Shown: in pieces, positions 35,065-45,744 of the stretch
How positions within the stretch are numbered: the stretch's first letter is position 1
Layout: the number at the start of each line of letters is the position of its first letter
Assembly: GCF_048771995.1 (NCBI RefSeq)
Contig: NC_133030.1
Coordinates: 60,544,001 to 60,608,000, forward strand
DNA length: 64,000 bases
Reading direction: 5' to 3'
Source of the DNA: Taeniopygia guttata
Taxonomy: Eukaryota; Chordata; Aves; Passeriformes; Estrildidae
The notes under the pieces: generated by a model
Database searches by the model: none
Told to the model about the DNA's origin: nothing
What the model saw: only the letters and a program-made list of their open reading frames with translations
Translations under genes and position numbers: made by a program

Positions 35065-37389
35065 GCTCATCACCATTTGGGCTGTTTGTCCAACATGGGG
35101 AGCTCTGAGCAATCACCTTTGGGTCTTTAGGGTATCTTGCAACACACATAAGGAACTGAAGGAGGAAATGATGCCTCTTGCCTCACCCAGGTGGTGTGGT
35201 CAGAAAATGGGCAGATGAGGAGGGGTCTGCCCTTCAGGCTCTGCTCACAAGAGGATACTCATGGTCTCATGACAGCCCCATCCAGAGGGATGTGAAAAGC
35301 AGCTGTGAAGTACACCCAGACTTTGGTTCCTTTCTATTTGAGGCTGTCTGGGAAAGCTGTGAGCAGCAAAAAAGACACTGGGGCTGTCTGCAGAATCAGC
35401 AAGATGATCAGGAGACATTTACATTGTTCTCTCACTTGAGAAGTTATTTTTGTAAACATATGGCCTGGAGTTAAGTGTGCTTTCTTTCTTTATTTTTTTA
35501 AAAAACTGTGGCCAAATTCTGTGGCCAGTAAGGCTTTTTTTTTTCTTTCTGTTTGTGGAATCTGGGGAAAATTCACCCTGTACAATAAGCTACAGGTTAA
35601 ATTGATGTTTTTAAAGCTCCTCTCTGGATCAACCCTCAAATTTAAGTCACAAAATGGTAAATGCACAAATCTCTCTGCAAAATCACTTCAGCATATTTAT
35701 GCAAATAGTGACTTTGATGGCCCTGTTAACTTGAAGAGAGGAAACAAATCCCCATGTGCCCCTCACCATGTGTCTTTTTCTTGGTAATAAATGTAGTTAA
35801 TACATCTTGCTCACCAAGGTTTCCTCTGCACATCTTTAACTGTATCTTGCAAAAAGCCCAATTGCGGAGAAAGTAATTTGCTTGATCCTTCTGAAAAGAA
35901 AAATAGTCAGCTTAGTATGAATTCAGAAACAATACAGAGCTGCAATTCATTATAAGCTTTCAACCAGACAGAGGGTATCACTGTGCATCCATTTCACAGA
36001 GTGATGTTGGAAAGGAACCACAGTCAGGAGCAATTTCAGGAATGGCTTTGCTTGTATTATCACCTAGTGATATTTAAACATGCACAGCATGTCCTTGAAA
36101 GCCTAGGGATAAGAGGAGGAGAGGAGATGAAAAATTAAGCCTGAACTAAGGTGTTTGGAAAGTTTGAAACTTAGAGTTGTTTCTGGATACATCAGTTTAA
36201 CCTTCAAATGAAACAGTTATTTCTTTCCTTCTCTTCAAAGTAAGTCCCAAAATTTGACTTTGAAGCTGAGATCAATGCTGGTAATGTTCTCATAACACCA
36301 ACTCCCACTGGAGGTGAAATTGGGAAGGGGAGGAGACTTGTGGTTTGTTCAGAGATTCAACACAACAAACCAGGCAAGTGATTTTTGCATCAACTGTGCT
36401 GCCCTAAGTAGGACAAGGAATTTTAATCCTGCAGAAGAGCTTAGAGCTTCACCAGCTCCTACTGACCCAGCACCTCTCAAAACCAACTAATAACTGGTCT
36501 GGGTCTCAGCTGCTCTGTCCCATGGTCTGGGAAATCCTGGAGGGGTGAGGGCTGCTTATGGCACTCCACAGATTAGAAGTAAAAGCAAATATCAGTTGGT
36601 GTAAATTTGCCACGCAGGGGTCTCTGCTTCTGTTGGACAAATACAAAAAAGTCTACACACTGAAAAGCATGAAAAGTCACCGATCCTGTTTCATAGCTAG
36701 CTTAAAAGGGGATGGTGAAATGAGCTGTGCCTTGAATTCCTGAGTTATTCTGGTGACTGGATTTATGGCTGATTTGCAACTGCCCTTAGTATTACCCAGC
36801 AGCAGGGCAAGAGACAAGAAATCAAGATCAAAATGGTATTTAATATTGCAAGTGCATTTTCATATCTGCATCCACACACCAGAAAACCTTGATCTTCAAA
36901 GCACTGTGCAAACACTAACCAGCTAATGACTCCCTGAGCAAAGCTACAGCAACGGCTATTTTTAATACATCTATTATTTGTTTGTGCTCATAAAAGGCAG
37001 TTTTGTGCCATCAGCTTATTTAGCCAAGCACAGAACGGAGAAAAACGAATGTGAGCAGAGGAAGAAGCAAAGGATATGGAATGTCTTGACTGGGTTCCCC
37101 ATGTACCAGTTAATGAAAAAGACTGGATGGAAAAGGTGTAAGTGAAGGTAAGTACGACACAACCACTAAAAAAAAAAAAAAAAGAAAAAAAAAGAAGTGA
37201 GTTGATTTCTACATAGAAGTACATTTTAAAGGAAAAAAGCCTTGTTGCTAATGGTCCTTTAAATCTAGCAGAGAGAAGCATGGCAAGGACCAGCGGCATG
37301 AAAAGTCAAGTAATTAAAAGCCTAATTGTTGCCAGAGACAGAATTAGCTTGTGGAATGAGTATCAAAACCAAATGGTGGATTTGTCACC

Positions 37390-37431
37390 TCTTTATTTTT
37401 TTCCTTTTTCTTTTTTTTTTTTTTTTTTTTT
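37390..37431. repeat. T-rich run ending in 20 T
   Basis: CTTTATTTTTTTCCTTTTTC followed by about 20 T. A similar A-rich run lies at 37162-37196. The two could pair as an inverted pair about 250 bp apart. Confidence 0.85.
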
Positions 37432-37654
37432 AATGCTGGCAAGGATTTTGTGGACATTGTACAGAGAGATGTTAAAGCAGATGTACAATGTGTCTGGGTA
37501 GCTGAGGGCAGATATCTCTTTTCTTCCTCTCTCCCGGTGTGGGATAGCAGAGCTGCCACCGCTGAGGCACCGCTTCCAGGTGACACAGGGAGAGACAGGA
37601 GCTCCTCTGGAGGGATGTGACAAAGGTGTCAGAGCAGAGGGCTGGAGCTCCTCT

Positions 37655-38048
37655 GACATGGGGACAGGCTGGGACAGCCGGGGCTGTCCAGCCTGGAGAA
37701 GAAAAGCCTCTGGAAGGACCTTAGAACCCCTTCCAGGGCTAAAGAGACTCTGAGAGCGCTTGGCAGGGACTTGGACAAGGGCATGGAGTGGCAGGACAAG
37801 GGGGACTGGCTTCGAACTTCCAGAGGGCTGGGCTAGATGGGATATCGTGAAGAAATTCCTCGCTGTGAGGGTGGGGAGGTGGCACAGGGTGCCCAGAGAA
37901 GCTGTGGCTGTCCCCGGATCCCTGGCAGTGCTCCAGGCCAGGTTGGACAGGGTTTGGAGCAGCCTGGGATAGTGGAAGCTGTCCCTGCCATGGCAGGGGG
38001 TGGAACTGGATGAGCTTTGAGGTCCTTCCCAACCCAAACCATCCTATG
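37655..38048 (+). mobile_element. CR1 LINE 3'-end next to the SLC35F4 CpG island
   Basis: The copy runs from GGGGACAGGCTGGGACAGCC and CAGCCTGGAGAAGAAAAGCC through GGGACTGGCTTCGAACTTCC, AGGTGGCACAGGGTGCCCAG, GAAGCTGTGGCTGTCCC, GGATAGTGGAAGCTGTCC and GGCAGGGGGTGGAACTGG to CAACCCAAACCATCCTATGG. It is about 395 bp and ends about 560 bp before the SLC35F4 start codon. It retains more CG dinucleotides than the other copies (TCGAAC, ATCGTG, CCCGG), suggesting low germline methylation there or a recent insertion. Confidence 0.95.
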
Positions 38049-38472
38049 GAGTGGTGAAACCTTATCCCCTCAGGGTCGGGATGAAAGGACTCTCTCCTTC
38101 CCCTGACACCTGTGTGCAGCCCGGGCGATGGTGTCACATCTGCGGGCCGGATCCTGCAGGAACCCCTCAGAACCTGCCGTGCCCCGCCAGCCGCAGCTCC
38201 GGAGCGCGGGGCAGCGCTGCCCGTGCCTTGGGGAACGACAGCGGCGGCCACACAGCCCCAGCGACCGAACCGGGGTACAAGAGACCCTCTGAGCGTGTCG
38301 GGGGCACGATCCGACCCTCCGCCCCTCATCGCGGCACACCTGAGGCCCGGCGGAGCCGCTCGCTGCCCGCCCGGCCGGCGGAGGGCGGGGGCCGCGCTGC
38401 GGGGCCCGTCCTGCAGCAGGCGGCGGAGGCAGAGCGAGCGCCCCGCCGGCCCCGCGGGCTGCGGCGGCCGCG

Positions 38473-38531
38473 CTCCTCCTCCCCCTCCTCCTCCTCCTCC
38501 TCCTCCTCCTTTCCCTCCTCCTCCTCCTCCT
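38473..38531. repeat. (TCC)n pure pyrimidine tract in the 5' leader
   Basis: 59 bases of only C and T, mainly TCC triplets, lie 79-137 bases upstream of the start codon. It is a near mirror repeat able to form H-DNA. If transcribed it would give a CU-rich leader, a target for PCBP and PTB-type proteins (inference). Further TCC/TGC-rich sequence continues to about 38580. Confidence 0.95.
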
Positions 38532-38609
38532 GCCTCTCCTTCCTCCCCCTCCTCCTGCTCCCGCTGCTGCTCCTGCCCGCCCGGCCGCCCCGCGCGGCTC
38601 CTTCCCTCT

Positions 38610-38712
38610 ATGGATGGGAAGGCAGCGCCCAACGGCGTGGCCACCATCGAGGACAGGATCCTGCGCATCACCGGCTACTATGGATATTACCCGGGATACT
38701 CCAGCCAGAAAA
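38610..38712 (+). CDS. SLC35F4: SLC35F4 first coding exon
   Basis: ATG at 38610 opens 34 codons plus one base (phase 1), ending at a strong GTAAGG donor at 38713. It encodes MDGKAAPNGVATIEDRI, then LRITGYYGYYPGYSSQK. The tyrosine-rich ITGYYGYYPGYSSQK followed by a serine split by the splice matches the N-terminus of vertebrate SLC35F4 as I recall it. The protein (about 520 aa in human) is a multi-pass member of the drug/metabolite transporter superfamily. Its relative SLC35F3 is linked to thiamine transport, but the substrate of F4 is not established. This exon is the cytosolic N-terminal segment only; all membrane helices are in exons outside the window. The Kozak context is moderate (T at -3, G at +4). 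An overlapping out-of-frame ATG lies at 38614. The frame is open upstream without a stop to at least 38112. Confidence 0.94.
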
Positions 38713-38744
38713 GTAAGGCTCCCTCCAGCCTCTCCCGGCCCTTC

Positions 38745-38748
<4 letters not shown>

Positions 38749-38776
<28 letters not shown>
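38749..38776 (+). repeat. (GT)14 directly downstream of the SLC35F4 exon 1 donor
   Basis: 28 bases of perfect GT repeat, 36 bases after the splice site. In RNA this is (UG)14, the binding sequence of TDP-43 and CELF-type proteins. Confidence 0.97.
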
Positions 38777-38778
<2 letters not shown>

Positions 38779-38944
38779 CAGAGCCCTGAGGGTGTTCGTG
38801 TCCCCGCCAAGTGCTGCCCCATCCCTCGGGGTGAGTGTGGGGTGCCCGCTGTGCCCCGAGGGGACGCGGCGGCTCTGCGGCTGGAGACGGGGGCGGCGGC
38901 GCTTGGCCGCGGAACTTCACGGCTCCCAGCCTCTCAGGGCTGGC

Positions 38945-38983
38945 AATTTTAATTTTATTTATTTATTTATTTATTTTTATTTC
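38945..38983. repeat. TTTA-rich tract inside the CpG island
   Basis: TTTTAATTTTATTTATTTAT continues as ATTT units to 38983. It is sharply AT-rich within GC-rich surroundings. Confidence 0.93.
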
Positions 38984-41900
38984 CACCCCTCCCATCCCCA
39001 TCCCCGCCGGGATGCGGGGGGTTCGCTCTCCGCCTGCCCCGCGCCCGCCGCACCGGGAAAGTTTCGGTCCCGGTGGGTTCCCCCGGGCGGGCGCTTCAGC
39101 TCCTGAATTATTCATTTTCCTCCCGAAACTAGTGAGATTTTTCCAGAAAAGTGGGGAGTTACCGACCATGGGGTGTTCCTTCGTGCCGCTTTAATGCCAG
39201 ACACTTGTGGTTTAGGGGCTTGCTGTTGGTTCGGGGTCTTTCCTTTCTTCGGAGTCTGTACTTTTATTTTCCTTCAACGAACAAGCAAAAAATAAAGCAG
39301 GTGGTCCTTGCAGAAATTCCCCAATTTTCTTGCTTTTGAAGTTTTTAATTAGGAGCAGTGGGTTTCTAGCAGCTGGGAGAGCCTTAGTGGGTTTCTCTGG
39401 AATTCTGGCAGTCCCAGCACTCTGATGGGGAAAGTTTGGCTAATGAAAGAAATTATTCATTTTTACCACCAAGGAAGCATGTGCAATCAGGTTTTATTGT
39501 ATTAATAGTTGCTTTGCAGTTGGCAAAATGATGACATGCCATAGCTTTAATGAACAGAATAGGAATTGAGGCGAAGTGAGGGGCAAAATGAGGGAAAGGC
39601 AAGGAGCCCACTTGAGTGAGGTGAGCATCAAGGAGCAGACTTTCTTCTGCATGTTCCCCTTGGAGTATTCTTCTTTCCAAAACAGCCAGTGCAGTATTCT
39701 CCAGCTCCAATGCAATAATAAACCAAAACACTATTAATAAAGTGCTGATATCAGAAAAGCACATGTGTGGGCTTTTTATGGTGGAGGAAAGCCGTGTATT
39801 GGAGCCACTTAATAAATAAAAATTCCGCTGTGCAGTAATCAGCTGAAAAATCCAAGTCAAGCCCAGGGGTTTTATCCATCTGTCATTTGTGGCATGCTAA
39901 CAGCATGACAGGTGTTATGGGCATTTATTTGGTGAGGTCACTTGATTTATCTGCAGTCAGAGGAGTGGGGAAGAAGCTCTGGACAATCTGGAGGTATGGC
40001 TTAATGTCAGTCCAGGGACTAGTTAAGTCTGAACCAGGTGGGACCTGTGTCCCAAATTCTGTAGTGGCTCCAGAGTATCTCTGCAGTGTGATTTACCAGA
40101 GAAGGGTGAGGATTTTGGCTTAATAGTTGGTTGCAAGTTTGCTTGGGTGGCAGAATGCAATTTTTCAGTCTGCAGCAATGCTCCCACTCTGTATCAAGTT
40201 ATAGATCTGAATCCAGTGTTGTCAATCCAAGTGCTCTGTGTGGTGCAGTGGGAATGGCAGGAGAGTGCTGCCTGGATTGAGTAAAGCATCCTTAGACCAA
40301 CTTCTGCAGATGCTACAAACTGCATCTGCTTAAAAATTAGAAAAAACATGCCAGGAGAGGCCAAGGCTTTCAGAATTGCTGATCCTTGGGATTTTACTGC
40401 AGGTCTCTTGGCCTTCTGTGCCCTTCTGGCTGGGTTGAGGCAAAGCAAAATGATCAGTAACTCATGTTTTGCTGTTTGAAGAAAATAAGCAAAATTTGTG
40501 GCTGTCATGTTTAAAGAGGAAAACTGCAAGTGTGTAAATAAGAAGTGTTGCAATACTTCAATGCCTTTGGGTAAATGAAACACATGAACTCCTTCTAAGC
40601 TGTGAATGCTCTTTAAAGCAATCTTGTAAGTTTTGGAACCATCATCATAATTTTTGGAGTGCTTGCAGTTGGCAGATGACTGCTTTATCCTCGTGGCTGT
40701 GTGGTTTGCATTTATGAATGCTTCTACAAAGATGTTCTGGCCTTACCCAAGGTAAAACCAGGCATCCTTCAGGCACTATGAACATACATCCCTTGGCACT
40801 CAGCAAGAGTCACTCTTGGAGTTCTTCCTCTGTTCCTGTGTCTTGGCCAACTTACTGCCTTTGAGTTGTGTTGAGTGACAGCTCTTGTCGTGGCTAATTG
40901 CTCACACACATACAGCACTGTAAACGTGCAGGGTGGGGAGTTTGTAGCCCTAATTATTAATGGATTTGATATCTCAGTTTATTTCGGTGAGGGCGTGATT
41001 TTTGTCACCACTATCCAAACTCACTTTCAGTTCAGGTGGACAATGCTGGTGGCACTCAGAATTCCAGGTAGGTTGTGTCCATACCCTTCTCAGTGCCAGA
41101 GGGACCCTTTTCCTGTCACTGCACGTGCTTGTGCTGTCACCTTGCTCCTGCCTGGCTCTGGAGCATGCCTGAGGATGGGCTGTTGTCCCCAGGGTGGTTT
41201 GTGCTCTGTGCTTCTGAGCAGAGAGCTGGCCAGACACCAGATGGGGGGACACGATTTGGGAGGTGACAGCCTGCTGGTGGTCACCACCTTCCTCGAGGCT
41301 CCTCTTTGTCCCCAGGCTGCAGTGCCAGCAAGGGACAGAAAGAAGCATTGAGGGAAGCTGAAGGCAGCAGGGGGTGGCTGCTGTTCTGCTCACTTTTGGG
41401 GGGTAGCTGGAAGATGACAAAGAAAGCCCGAGGCTTTGTGAAATACGCTGGTGATTTGCATCCCTCCTTCAGTGGATTGCTTTAATTCCATGGTCTAACA
41501 GGAGATCATGCCATGGTTTCTGTGTGGGAAGGCTGAGGACTGCTCACAAATAGCCATGAAATCTAATGTTAAAGCACTGTGGTGTTCAAGAGCTGTTATC
41601 ACAAAGAACTGCAGTGTTTTCTAGTGACTTGTGCCTCATCATCCATATTTGTGTGCATTAACCTACTTCAGACTTGGAGTGTGCATGTGATGATTCTTTT
41701 ATTATTTTTAAGTCAGGCACTTTGATAATTCTTATTTATTCTTAAAAAAGTTGCTAGAGAAGGAAAATATCTGTTTTATTTCTCTGTGAATCATCTGAAT
41801 GAGCAGGAAAAATGTATTTTGGTCTGGTATTTACATTTGTGCCTATTGCAAAAATCCTATATCCTGCCTAATAAGAAAAAGAATTTTTTTCCCCCCCTAC

Positions 41901-42615
41901 TTTGTGCTGAGATGGAAAGGGCTCTTCCTGATCCCAGTCAACTTGTACCTTGGGATTCATGTCTTGATCCCTCACTTCTTGCATTTTAAGTGTGCAGACT
42001 CTGTATGAGGTATCTGGCTTTTGTGGGAAGGGAGGGGGGCTGTGTCTCTTTCCCATCCAATTTCTTTGGAATTCACAATTTCCCGGGCATGGTGCTGTTG
42101 TAGATCAGATTCTCCATCCTTTGACCTGGGGCTGCAGATGGTGCTCCCATGTATGCTCCCCTTGTCTCCACGTTTCTCTGTGTGCAGTTTCATCTGGTCT
42201 GATGCACCTTTATCATCTTCACAAACAGTGGGAGACTCTGTTCCCTCTCCTGACTTTTGCTGTGACTTCTCCTTCTTCTCTGACTTTTCTGCTGGCAATA
42301 CAATCACGTTTAGTGTCTCCAGGGTCAAGAGAATCCTTTGGGTTTGTTTTTTAATGGGTTTTGATTTTTGTTTTTTTTGTTTTTCTTTCTTTCCCCCCTG
42401 CCCCATTCTTCCCAACTGCTACCCCATCTGCCTTTCATCTCAGTACTGAAACCGTTTTTTACTTTCACACTACAAAGTTCCTCTCCTTCAAGTCTGTCCT
42501 AGCACTTCTTCTGTGCCTTCTGCTGAATTAAAACTGCTCCAGTCAAAGTTTCTCATCTCTGATCCTCATCAGCTTCACCATATCAAGTTTCTGCCTGTGT
42601 TGTCTTTCTGATGGA

Positions 42616-42657
42616 GCCCTTCCCACTGTCCACAAAGCCCTTCCCACTATCCACAAA
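42616..42657. repeat. Tandem repeat, 21 bp x 2
   Basis: GCCCTTCCCACTGTCCACAA at 42616 and GCCCTTCCCACTATCCACAA at 42637 differ at one base. Confidence 0.92.
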
Positions 42658-43862
42658 GATGCTCTCAGCATCTCAGATGTGCATTTCTGTAGTGCTGCTT
42701 TCTCAGGGCTGGATGAGCACAGCACAACTTGACTGAAAATGCAGTGGCTCCTCACATGGGCCATCACCTTCTTCTTTTCATCCTGCTTGGAGAGCTTCTC
42801 TTAATGCACACTTGTGGCTGGGGGGTTTGATTCCCACCCCTGCAGGTTATGAACACCCATCTCCTTCAGGCACTTGCTGGACTTTTAAATGAGTTTTTTT
42901 GGGCATTATCCCATACTGATGGCATCTCCCCTTTTCTCTCCTTCAGCCTGACCTGCAGCCATGGAGTTGTGTAAGCTGCTGGAAGCAGAAGGTGCTGCCA
43001 CGTGTCTGTGCAGCAGCAGGGCTGTGACATTGGGCTCACAGTGGGACACTGGGTGACCATGCCTCTGGTGGTGTCTGCCAGGGAGCTGGAGAGCCCTTCC
43101 AGCAGCGTGTGACCTTAGCAGGGCTCGGGGAAAGGCTGAACCTGTCCTTGCCATGAGCACAGTGGCTGTCAGGAGCAAGCTGTGTGTTTTCCTACTCCCC
43201 TGCAGAACAGCTTTAGCAAAGGTCTGTGGTTTAATTTGGCAAGTTCAGCCTCAAGCCAGCAATCTGAATTTAAGCACCTACTTAGGTCTGAACTTGCTCT
43301 AAGCCACCGGGCTTTGAGAATACATTCAAAGTTAAGTCCCTGCTTAATTGCTTTGCCTTAATAAGGCTGGGATTAAGGCATGCTGAGCCAGCAGCAGGGT
43401 TTGACAATTCAGCTCTTGCTCCCTGTGCGGAGGGAAAGGCTGTGGAGGGAAAAACCACCCCTGAAACACTGGAGAGAATTTTCTCCTGGTTATCACAGCA
43501 GCTGTGCCAGCAGCTCTGCTGCAGTACAAATCACATGGCACACCCAGATCATCTCTGTGCTTACTGAGCACCCTGCCCTCCCGGTGGCTTGTCACTTCAG
43601 AGAGAGGAACAAAGTCTCCTTCTGTTCACTGGAGGCACCCAGCTGCTCCTCCAGCAGTTCCCAGAGCCCTGCCAGGCACCATGGGAGGCTGGGAAAGGGG
43701 CACTGGAGGAAAGATGCTTTGAAATTTGTGCTGGATGAGGCTGGTTTTGTTGAGCTGTGTTTGAGGGGTCTGGGAGGGAGGAAGCAGTGTCTGAATGTCT
43801 GTGTGAGTTGGAGCCTGGGGGCTGTGTTGGCTTGTGCCACTTGTGGCAGCTGTCCCTGTGCC

Positions 43863-44496
43863 ACCTGGTGTGGGAATCCAGGGCTTCCCTCTGGCTGCCC
43901 TGGCAGGTCTGGGACCCTGGCAGGGGTCAGGAACCCCCCTGGACAGAGCCCCGAGAGACACTGTCTGTGATCTCTGTCCATGGAAAAGAGTTTTCAGTCT
44001 TACAGGATGAATTACCAGCTCTTATGAGTGTTTCCTAAGAGTAATAATTAAGTGTGGCATGGGTGCAAAAGTAAAATTTTAGGTTTCTAGATTAGGGGTT
44101 CAGAGGGGACAAGATGGAGGAAATTGGGTGTGTCTTGTCCTTTTTCCTCCTTCTTCATGCCCTCCATGTTTCACTGCAGTGTTGGCATTTTTCTGTTGGT
44201 TCAGGCTGGGGACACACTGTCCAACGTAGGTGACAGATATTGGCACGTTATTGTAAATCCAGCACAGGTAGTTTCTGGTATTTAATGTTTGTACCATCCC
44301 ACTGAGGGCAGAGCCCCACACGCTGCCCTGCAGGACAGAGCTGCGGCAGGGCAGCAGAACATGTTAGAGATAAACAGAATAAACAGCCTTGAAACAGCAC
44401 AGACCAATTATGGCTTCTGCTTTGGCAGTGGGGCAGAAAGACAGAGACTTTCTACAATCTCGGAATCACCAATACCCACAGATTCCGACAACCTGG
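43863..44496 (+). mobile_element. Solo LTR, class II (ERVK-like) family, copy B
   Basis: The LTR is 43869-44490 (622 bp), from TGTGGG to CCGACA, with the six bases ACCTGG repeated on both sides (43863-43868 and 44491-44496). It is the reverse complement of copy A at 8017-8633 and 4-5% different by eye. AATAAA at 44378-44383, about 107 bases before the end, suggests it reads in the + direction, the same direction as SLC35F4 transcription. It could therefore offer a promoter or a poly(A) site within intron 1. No internal region is attached, so it is a solo LTR left by recombination. Confidence 0.92.
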
Positions 44497-45744
44497 TAGC
44501 ATTTGGGTTGCAGGGACTCCAGATGCAAGGCTAGCCTGGAATCAGCTTTATTTCAAAGCCTTCCCTCTCCCCACTGGACAGGTTTTTTCCACAGGAGGTC
44601 TGTGCCACCCTGGGAGGGTGTGCAGCAGTGAAGGCTGGATTGCAAATTTCCAATTTAACAATGTCACCTCCCCAACTCTGGGGCACAAATGCATGTCATG
44701 GCACACGATGCAGTCCTGTCATAGTTGCTTTTTCTCACAGACTTGTCTCTCTGGGTGAAAAAACCATGGCTGTTTATCAGCACTGGTAGCAGTAACTTAT
44801 GAAGTAATTTCTTTCAGCAAAACAGGTTTTATAAATACTCCTTTGCTGACTAATATTGGCAAGACCAGGTTTGTTTTCTTTAGTGGAATAGGGCCAGGCT
44901 TTGTGTGGGCTTCTGTTGTGCTGGAAGGGGATGGTAGCTGGAATATGGGACCTTCCCCTCACCTGGGGACATCAGTTGTTGTGGAAGTTGTAGGGTCTCA
45001 TCAGCTGGGAGGAAAGAAATTGCTTCAGCCCTTGACCTTCCCTCAGGGGCTCATTCATCCCCTTGGGGGCAAATCCCTGAGAAGCTCAGCTGTGAAACTG
45101 GGCATGGACATAGTTCTGGACATCTGTGGGCAGGAGGGATGAAGCCAAATTGGGAAGGACACCCTGAGGAGCAGGGCAGTGAAGAGCATCTCCTTGCAAG
45201 AGGGGCTGATGGAGCTGGGCCTTCCTATGCCAGGATGGGAACAGGGCTGCTGCTCCAAATCTTGGGAGGATGAACAAGGAAATGCAGGAAAGAAGAGTTA
45301 TTTAAACTGAAATTGCATGTTGGCACACAGACAAATGGGTAGGAACAGGCCATGAATAAATTAAGGCTGGAAATTAGCAGAAAGTTGAGAGTAATGGCCA
45401 AAAATCTTCCACGGTCTTATGTATTTAAATAAGAATTATTTCCCAAGCTTTAAAGATTCCTCATAAAGACGCCTGCCAAGATTTTGGGAAAAATTGCCCC
45501 TGTTTGGCAGGGAAAATTGAGACAATAAGATTGGGGGAGTGATGCTAATTTGCCAGAGGTTGTTCAGAACAAGCCATAAGTTTGATGGAGTGATCTCTGC
45601 CTCCACTGGTGACTGCACAGCAAGCCTGGTGCTGTAGCTGGCCTGGTGCTAAAGGTGGAGGAGGTGCTCTCTATAACTTGGTAGCTTTCTCCATGTGCTC
45701 TCTGCCTGCTTTTGAGTTCTTCTGCCCTTCTGTGCCCATTCTGG

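Larger units (their letters stand above)
11966..38069. other. Intergenic region between ARMH4 and SLC35F4
   Basis: About 26 kb without a supportable protein gene. It holds CR1 fragments (12224, 16885, 21682, 25566, 26735, 34715, 37655), a possible retrocopy (15265-16030), homopolymer runs (18922-18945 T; 37412-37431 T), short tandem repeats (16415, 18563, 23991, 31692) and a long GAAAA tract (29176-29387). Sections such as 12380-15100, 19120-21660, 22000-25560, 30100-31690 and 31780-34700 look like ordinary unique DNA in which I see nothing further. AT-rich, non-repetitive blocks at 17460-17990 and 24720-25330 could be regulatory, but this cannot be judged without alignment to other birds. 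Confidence 0.7.
38120..39080 (+). promoter_or_regulatory. SLC35F4: SLC35F4 CpG-island promoter and 5' leader
   Basis: GC content and CG dinucleotides rise sharply from about 38120 and fall again after about 39080, enclosing the start codon at 38610 and the first splice donor. No TATA box is visible. Sequence such as GCCGGCGGAGGGCGGGGGCC gives GC-box-like sites, as expected for a TATA-less CpG promoter. The transcription start cannot be placed exactly, but is probably between 38350 and 38560. Embedded are a pure pyrimidine tract (38473-38531), a GT repeat (38749-38776) and a TTTA-rich island (38945-38983). Confidence 0.85.

Noticed and set aside
37739-38671. 310-codon open frame on the minus strand across the SLC35F4 promoter
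   Set aside because: It joins a CR1 tail to the GC-rich CpG island and consists of glycine/arginine runs from the complement of TCC/GCC repeats. It is open only because the sequence lacks A and T.
38070-38822. 250-codon minus-strand open frame rich in R, G and histidine-threonine repeats
   Set aside because: It reads through the GT microsatellite and the TCC tract. It is low-complexity with no domain.
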